37,550 bases of DNA from an uncultured Verrucomicrobiales bacterium (GTDB lineage Bacteria > Verrucomicrobiota > Verrucomicrobiia > Limisphaerales > UBA1100). Shown one piece after another: positions 32,857 through 37,550 of the stretch. The position numbers and the translations under genes were made by a program. The DNA lies in the NCBI GenBank assembly GCA_913048135.1, contig CAJWVY010000011.1, positions 1 through 37,550 on the forward strand, read 5' to 3'. Below the pieces are notes generated by a model. The model did no database searches, was not told the origin of the DNA, and was given only the letters and a program-made list of their open reading frames with translations. The stretch's first letter is position 1; each line of letters opens with the position of its first letter.

Positions 32857-34143
32857 CTATTGCAACTTCAATGCAGTGAGTTTATTGCCGCCATCACGCA
32901 ATCCATCTTTGAGATACAAAACGCCGTTGGAATACACGGGGAAATTCCAGGTCAGTTGACTGGCCGCGTCGATGCGGCCGAGCTCAGTGTAGGCCTTGGG
33001 GGTGGCCTTGAGCAGGGTCACCGCTCCGCGGGAACCATGCACGAGTAGAGCGTCTCCGAGCCCGATCACTGAAGCGTAATCGTCATAGCCGCCTTTGCTC
33101 CAAACCAGTTCACCGGTTTTATGATTGAGACATACAAAATCGGAATTCTTGCCGCGCGAGGAGCCCAAGCCGTAGAGGTAGCCATCCTTGAGCACGGGCG
33201 TGGTGATGTTGGTTTTCACATCCTTATTGCTCCAAACCGGCTCCGCTGTCTGGCCGTCGCCGCTGTTGCGTATACGCACTTGAAAGGTGCCGACGGTGTG
33301 ACTGGCCACGGTAACCGTGTCGCCTTGAAGAATCGGCGTCACGATATTGCGGGCGGCGCCGGTTTTCACCGGCACACTCCAGAGTTCCTTGCCATCAACC
33401 GCGCGGTAACCTTTCATATTAGCGGCGGTGACGTAGACGACCTGCTCCACTCCGGCGAGCTTGCCGAGCATGAGGCCGGCGTACGCGGCGTAGTCGTTGC
33501 CGCTTTTCCAAACGAGCTTGCCATTCGCTTTCTCCAGACACACGAGACTGGCGCCTTCGTGTCCGCCGGCCGCGGCGTAGATGTGCTTGGCATCGGTCAC
33601 GGGCGCGCCGTTGTTGCCGTGCCGGCTGGCGGCGGTGCCACTGCTGCCCGGAGCATTGCCGCCGAACCATTTGGCACCGTAATCCTTGGAGTATTGCTTG
33701 CTCCAAATCAACTTACCGGACTTCAAGGAAATGCAGGCGAGCACGCCGGTGGCGCTTTGGCAAAACAACAAATCGCCATCAATCATCGGCGCAGTACGCG
33801 GGCCCGGGCCGTAGACGTTGGTGTATTGCCAAGACTCGGAGTAGGGCGTCTGCCAAAGGGTCTTGCCGGTGGTGGTGTCGATGACGGCGGCTGTCTCCAT
33901 GGGTTTCCCTCCCACCACGGTCTCGTGGCACATCACAAGGCGGCCTTGGGAAAGAATCAAGCCGCCCTGCCCTTTGCCTGCGGGCACCTGCCACATTTGC
34001 TTAGGCTTGGCAGTCAGCGTATTCAGCGGCTTTTCGTCTTGGGCGAATCCATCCCGTTGTTCGCCTCGCCATTGAGACCAATCGCCGGCGAAGGTGGTTT
34101 GGAGGAAAACAAGTGAAAGGAGTGTGGCGGATGCAGCTTTCAT
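32857..34143 (-). CDS. Secreted PQQ-like beta-propeller repeat protein (BamB-like fold)
   Basis: 428 residues from ATG 34143, with a signal peptide ending in TFA before GDWSQWRG. The opening DWSQWRGEQRDG is the usual start of this planctomycete/verrucomicrobial family. At least six propeller blades are visible with the GKxLW or GELVW ending each blade (TTGKTLWQTPY, KSGKLIWSKQY, ANGKLVWKSGND, VDGKELWSVPV, KTGELVWSKGG). PQQ-dependent dehydrogenase residues are not evident, so it is probably a binding or scaffold protein. It sits between LptE- and GspE-like genes in a run with a BamD-like gene, so an outer-membrane assembly role is possible but not shown. Confidence 0.87.
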   Translation of the reverse strand: MKAASATLLSLVFLQTTFAGDWSQWRGEQRDGFAQDEKPLNTLTAKPKQMWQVPAGKGQGGLILSQGRLVMCHETVVGGKPMETAAVIDTTTGKTLWQTPYSESWQYTNVYGPGPRTAPMIDGDLLFCQSATGVLACISLKSGKLIWSKQYSKDYGAKWFGGNAPGSSGTAASRHGNNGAPVTDAKHIYAAAGGHEGASLVCLEKANGKLVWKSGNDYAAYAGLMLGKLAGVEQVVYVTAANMKGYRAVDGKELWSVPVKTGAARNIVTPILQGDTVTVASHTVGTFQVRIRNSGDGQTAEPVWSNKDVKTNITTPVLKDGYLYGLGSSRGKNSDFVCLNHKTGELVWSKGGYDDYASVIGLGDALLVHGSRGAVTLLKATPKAYTELGRIDAASQLTWNFPVYSNGVLYLKDGLRDGGNKLTALKLQ

Positions 34144-34184
34144 GGGCGCGAGTGTCCGCCAAGGTCACGGTGGGAGCAACTATT

Positions 34185-34721
34185 TTATGGCGCAGCAGCG
34201 GCGGCTTCAGGCCATTTGCCATCCACAATGAGGGAAGTGGCCTGACGCGCCAAATGATCGGCAATAATCGGCACGGCCTGACGTTGGCCGGCGGTGAGGT
34301 CGTTCCCCACGCGCACCGTGCTGTTGCCGGTGATTTCGCCTTCGTACACCACTTCGCCCGTGCCTGGGCGAGTGACCTTGATGTGGGCCGTAAGCGACAT
34401 GCTGTAATCCTTCACCGTCAGCGAATCGCCGGGCGTATAGCTCACGCCGTTCCGAAGAAACTCCGTCAATTCACCGGTGACCACCAGATCCGCGTTGCCT
34501 TGGGTCTCCAATGCGTAGGTGCCATCCTGTTGTAAATTCCGCTTGAGGGCGCGGTTCACGGCCACCACCAGACGTGGCTCCAAGGTTTCGTTCTTGAAGA
34601 ATTCCACGCGCACGGACTGCGCGCCGGCCGGCAGACCATTGGTGGGCCCGGCCACATAACCAACGCAACCAGTCAGCATTCCGAGGCTCAAGGTGAATAA
34701 AATGAGGGCGAAGGCTTTCAT
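34185..34721 (-). CDS. lptE: LptE-like lipoprotein (LPS assembly)
   Basis: 178 residues from ATG 34721 (the track uses the TTG codon before it). The lipobox is GMLTGC, followed by the family's CVGYVAGPTNGLPAGAQSV start. The core fits LptE: VRVEFFKNETLEPRLVVAVNRALKRNLQQDG (the helix after FxNxTxEP), ADLVVTGELTEF, and KDYSMSLTAHIKVTRPGTGEVVYEGEITGNS. LptE plugs the LptD barrel that inserts lipopolysaccharide at the outer membrane. It follows the BamD-like gene by 13 bases on the same strand, and precedes the propeller gene by 41 bases. The name is from pattern, not from a search. Confidence 0.75.
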   Translation of the reverse strand: MKAFALILFTLSLGMLTGCVGYVAGPTNGLPAGAQSVRVEFFKNETLEPRLVVAVNRALKRNLQQDGTYALETQGNADLVVTGELTEFLRNGVSYTPGDSLTVKDYSMSLTAHIKVTRPGTGEVVYEGEITGNSTVRVGNDLTAGQRQAVPIIADHLARQATSLIVDGKWPEAAAAAP

Positions 34722-34734
34722 CAAAACCGTATTT

Positions 34735-36174
34735 CTAATCTTCCCTAGAGCGGGCTAACTCGCGTTCATCAAGCAGTTGCTGAATCCGCTCCAAGTCGGC
34801 GGTGACCGCGGATTGAATTTCCTGCAACCGCACCAAATCAATCTCTGTCGCCGTAGCCGCGCGTTCGAGATCGGCAGGCAGAATTTCGAGATTCAACTTC
34901 ACCTTGCGATATTCCCGCTGGGCGGTGAAGGGCCGGTTTTTCTTTTCAGCCTTTTGCGCCTCGGCGTACAGCTCCAGAGCATCGCGCACACGCCACTGGA
35001 ATAGTTCCTCGCTAAGCCGTTTATTGGCAAAGGATTGCAACTCCTTGGCCTCGGCTTCGTGATCGGGATCGTTGAGTACATCAATGATGAGCGCCTGATT
35101 GATCTGGCCGTAGTAGGTGTGTGCTGCCACCCATTGGCGTTTCTTTTCGTAAAACAGCGCAATCCCTTTCAAGCCGCGCGCGCGCTCCAGGCGCATAGCG
35201 TTCATGTGCGCCTTGGCTTCGGTTACTTTTTCTTCACGATCGGAGTCGGCCTTATAAAATTCCACGAAATCCCCAAAGGCTTCGATGGAACGTTCCGCCA
35301 TGCTTTGGTCGTAAATGCCTTCGTTGGCTTGGGCCTCATATAACTCGGCGGTGCGGAACCTTGCTTGGGCAACCATCTCATTTAGCTTCTCTTGATTCTC
35401 TCGGGGGGAATCGCCCGCCCGTTGGCTATACCGGTCGGCCAAAAGCTGATAGGCCCGCGTTGCCTTGTCGTATTCCGAAGCGTCGGCGAAGAAACCCCAA
35501 AAACCCTGCAGCGCCTTTTCATGCGCCTGCCCAATGCCGTACTGTGATTCGGCAGCATGCAGGCCAAACGGCGCATTAGTCACAATCTGCGTGTAGAGCT
35601 TGGAGGTCTTACTCATGGAAGGAAACAACGGAATGTAAATGCTATCCTGATAGGGTATCTTCCAGCGAAAACGTTTACCATTCAGGTAGAGCGTGGCGAT
35701 CTCATACATGCGCGCGCTCACCTCATCGCTCTTTTCATAGCCGGGATGAGCATCCAGCAGCTTCTGGTACTCCTTGAAGGCGTACTCCTCCAACCCGCGG
35801 CTCTCGTACACTTCAGCCACCACACGGCGCATTTCCGGCACATCATCCGCGCCCGGCGTGCGCTGGACAAAATACCGTGCGCCAAACATCGCATCATCAA
35901 AGCGCTTTTCAGCTATCGCCTTACGCACGTAATCAAGCAACTGCGTGTTGGTGTAGGTCAAAACCTCAATATCAAGGCCCGGCTTGATATAACGCCACCC
36001 AATGCCCTCGTAGTATTTAAGACCATACTCCGAGTCCTCGTTCTTCTGGGAAGGCTTCAGTCCAAACTTCCGCTTGCCATCGTTCGATTTTCCGGACGTC
36101 TGCCCGGAGTTGTCCGACTGACAACCCAAGCTTAACACCATTATACCAATGATACAGACAATGCCTCTTGTCAT
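34735..36174 (-). CDS. BamD-like TPR lipoprotein
   Basis: 479 residues from ATG 36174; lipobox VLSLGC, Cys18. A Ser/Lys-rich tether is followed by YYEGIGWRYIKPG and TPR-type helices (DDAMFGARYFVQRTPGADDVPEMRRVVAEVYESRGLEEYAFKEYQKLLDAHPG, AERSIEAFGDFVEFYKAD) and a helical, probably coiled-coil end (VRLQEIQSAVTADLERIQQLLDERELARSRED). The arrangement of a lipid anchor plus TPRs recalls BamD/YfiO, which helps BamA insert barrel proteins, but it is longer than BamD (about 245 residues). The neighbouring lptE supports an outer-membrane biogenesis role. Divergent from the HAD gene. Confidence 0.68.
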   Translation of the reverse strand: MTRGIVCIIGIMVLSLGCQSDNSGQTSGKSNDGKRKFGLKPSQKNEDSEYGLKYYEGIGWRYIKPGLDIEVLTYTNTQLLDYVRKAIAEKRFDDAMFGARYFVQRTPGADDVPEMRRVVAEVYESRGLEEYAFKEYQKLLDAHPGYEKSDEVSARMYEIATLYLNGKRFRWKIPYQDSIYIPLFPSMSKTSKLYTQIVTNAPFGLHAAESQYGIGQAHEKALQGFWGFFADASEYDKATRAYQLLADRYSQRAGDSPRENQEKLNEMVAQARFRTAELYEAQANEGIYDQSMAERSIEAFGDFVEFYKADSDREEKVTEAKAHMNAMRLERARGLKGIALFYEKKRQWVAAHTYYGQINQALIIDVLNDPDHEAEAKELQSFANKRLSEELFQWRVRDALELYAEAQKAEKKNRPFTAQREYRKVKLNLEILPADLERAATATEIDLVRLQEIQSAVTADLERIQQLLDERELARSRED

Positions 36175-36283
36175 CTCGGCGACCCTACCGAGCAGTCAAG
36201 AGAGCGTCAAGCTGGCGCCCTGCACAGGTTGTTCACCATCGGAGGTTGACCGACCCGCAACCCGGTGGGATGTTCCCCCGCCC

Positions 36284-36955
36284 ATGTTCAGGCTCGTTCT
36301 ATTTGATATCGACGGCACCCTCATCCGCACCCATGGCGCGGGCGTACGGGCCTTTGCCGCGACCTTTGATGAAGTATTTGGCTTGCCGCAAGCCACTGAG
36401 ACCCTGTCCTTTGCTGGCCGTACCGACCGCGGGCTGGTGGAGGAAGTATTCGAGCAAAACCAAATCGAGCGCACCCAACAAAACGTCGACCGCTTCTTTG
36501 AAGCTTACCTGAGCCGCCTCACTGACTTTCTGCCCGCCGATGAACACGATCCCCTGCCCGGCACACGAGAATTGATCGCACACCTGCGAGGCAGAGCCGA
36601 GGCAACCATCATCGGCCTACTCACCGGCAACCATCCCCGCGGTGCGGAATTGAAGCTGAAGCACTACGGCATTTGGCAAGAATTCGAAATGGGCATCTTC
36701 GGTGGCGAACACACCGACCGTAACGACATCGCCCGCAATGCCCTGACCTGGGCCCAAACCCGCTGGCCCGAGCTGGACCCTGCTGAGATCCTGATCATCG
36801 GCGACACCGAACGCGATATCGAATGCGCGCGTGCCATCAACGCCAAGGTCCTCGCCGTCGCGACCGGCAACCGCACAATCGCTGATCTCCAATCCTATAC
36901 CCCGGACTGGATTGCTCCCGATCTATACCCGGAAACCGTAGCCGATTGTTTTTAA
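36284..36955 (+). CDS. HAD-superfamily phosphatase, phosphoglycolate-phosphatase-like
   Basis: 223 residues from ATG 36284; the track's longer ORF overlaps the divergent gene's start and its first 45 residues look non-coding. All four HAD motifs are visible: FDIDGTL (nucleophile D8 and general acid D10), LLTGN (motif II), the lysine in RGAELKLKHYG (motif III), and IIGDTERDIECARA (motif IV). A helical cap lies between motifs I and II (C1 type), as in phosphoglycolate phosphatase and beta-phosphoglucomutase. The substrate is not determinable. A terminator hairpin follows the stop. Confidence 0.9.
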   Translation: MFRLVLFDIDGTLIRTHGAGVRAFAATFDEVFGLPQATETLSFAGRTDRGLVEEVFEQNQIERTQQNVDRFFEAYLSRLTDFLPADEHDPLPGTRELIAHLRGRAEATIIGLLTGNHPRGAELKLKHYGIWQEFEMGIFGGEHTDRNDIARNALTWAQTRWPELDPAEILIIGDTERDIECARAINAKVLAVATGNRTIADLQSYTPDWIAPDLYPETVADCF

Positions 36956-36990
36956 ACAAAAAACGAGGCAACCCTAAGGTCACCTCGTTC
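36951..36990. terminator. Bidirectional terminator between the HAD gene and the right-edge gene
   Basis: AACGAGG (36962-36968) pairs with CCTCGTT (36983-36989), with inner ACC/GGT pairs. On the minus strand the stem is followed by TTTTTTGTTT, a strong U-run, so it mainly ends the gene from the right edge; on the plus strand only TCTCTC follows. Confidence 0.8.
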
Positions 36991-37022
36991 TCTCTCCACC
37001 CGGTTCCTTTAATTGACTAAAA

Positions 37023-37550
37023 TCAGTTGTCTGGATCAGTTTCTATGGGAAGGGTATGAACTTCTTGGCCCGCAATGGTTTCTAACTCAATTCTTCGATT
37101 AATAGTACCCTCTGAATTAAGCCAATCCAGTCCCACTGTATTCCATAAAAATTGCCCTGAGAACACTATACTTTTCCCGTCTTCCCCAAAAGTAATACCA
37201 GCAGGCGGCTCTTTAGGATTTACATTAATTCTGCCCGGACCATATGAAACATTACCAGTATCTTCAAAAGTAATTACTGATACGCCTCTAAAATTATTCC
37301 CATTAATAATAAGTGGCTGCAAATTATTTGGATATGAGCCGCTGGTTGAGTTAATATCGAACGTTGAGTTACCATCAAAACCCCCACCCGCAAATGTTGT
37401 GGAAAGCGTATTTTGAAATACTGGTGTATGACTTACCGTGAATGACCCTGTAGCGTTATTATCGCTAATAACAGACCCCCATGGCGTCTGGATTCTCAGC
37501 CGCCTGCTACCAGTGTCGATTGAGTCAAACTGATTTCCGAATAAATTGAA
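37023..37550 (-). CDS. C-terminal part of a secreted beta-rich protein (IPT/TIG-like), runs off the window
   Basis: The track starts this ORF at a TTG (37322), but the frame stays open to the window edge, giving at least 175 residues, so the real start lies outside. The sequence is rich in Asn, Thr, Gly and Ser, without charged helices, as in extracellular proteins. PLIINGNNFRGVSVITFEDTG resembles the first strands of an IPT/TIG domain (PxIxIxGxNFxG, VxF). The DNA is AT-rich compared with the genes to its left, with frequent AAT, ATT and TTT codons. The C-terminus (THTLP-like IETDPDN) shows no sorting motif that I know. Function is unknown; surface adhesion or a structural role would be speculation. 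Confidence 0.6.
   Translation of the reverse strand, partial: FNLFGNQFDSIDTGSRRLRIQTPWGSVISDNNATGSFTVSHTPVFQNTLSTTFAGGGFDGNSTFDINSTSGSYPNNLQPLIINGNNFRGVSVITFEDTGNVSYGPGRINVNPKEPPAGITFGEDGKSIVFSGQFLWNTVGLDWLNSEGTINRRIELETIAGQEVHTLPIETDPDN

Noticed and set aside
33121-34116. 331-aa plus-strand ORF opposite the PQQ propeller gene
   Set aside because: Antisense shadow; the minus-strand protein has a signal peptide and repeated propeller blades.

Overview
The window looks like a chromosomal segment of a Gram-negative bacterium of the PVC superphylum, most likely Verrucomicrobiota. Four things point there: a DUF1501 gene next to a PSCyt1/DUF1549/DUF1553 cytochrome-like gene (families expanded in Planctomycetes and Verrucomicrobia), a Chlamydia-like class Ic ribonucleotide reductase, a Rieske/cytochrome b-c-c complex with a PDWY quinol motif, and several lipobox proteins including LptE-like and BamD-like ones. 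Coding DNA is mostly GC-rich by eye; both extreme ends are AT-rich. I see no phage, insertion sequence, CRISPR or classical defence island.

Left part (1-8.3 kb): a short AT-rich fragment of a quinone oxidoreductase abuts a truncated small secreted protein, probably an assembly chimera. Then come an FMN reductase-like flavoprotein, a TerB-like protein, a redox ArsC-type phosphatase fold protein and a lipoprotein, followed by the DUF1501 + PSCyt1/DUF1549/DUF1553 pair.

Middle (8.3-19 kb): dnaG lies downstream of a TPR lipoprotein. A DUF362 protein is divergent from that lipoprotein. A minus-strand group for dNTP supply follows: nrdA-nrdB, then dcd, whose stop is almost joined to the start of a carboxylesterase. 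NrdB has Phe at the radical-tyrosine position and Glu at the first metal ligand, the class Ic (Mn/Fe) signature. Upstream of nrdA is a roughly 670-base gene-free stretch with a cluster of DnaA-box-like sites, two near-identical NrdR-like palindromes and a strong promoter-like element that points away from nrdA into no visible gene.

Right part (19-37.5 kb): a Rieske gene and a cytochrome b fused to two cytochrome c domains form a quinol-cytochrome c oxidoreductase module, with a polyprenyl diphosphate synthase (quinone side chain) nearby. Next are an EVE protein, a YggS-type PLP protein, two unknowns, a large SNF2 helicase with an internally duplicated N-terminal domain, tRNA-Gln(UUG), a dihydrouridine synthase, and a minus-strand run of envelope genes: BamD-like lipoprotein, LptE-like, PQQ beta-propeller, and a short GspE/PilB-type ATPase. 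A HAD phosphatase and the C-terminal part of a secreted IPT/TIG-like protein end the window.

Most genes are housekeeping. The least explained items are the regulatory region at 18.5-19.17 kb, the duplicated unknown domain in the SNF2 protein, the domain insertion in the PSCyt protein, the role of the DUF1501/PSCyt pair, and the chimeric left edge. All assignments come from reading the sequence and remembered family motifs; no database search was run.
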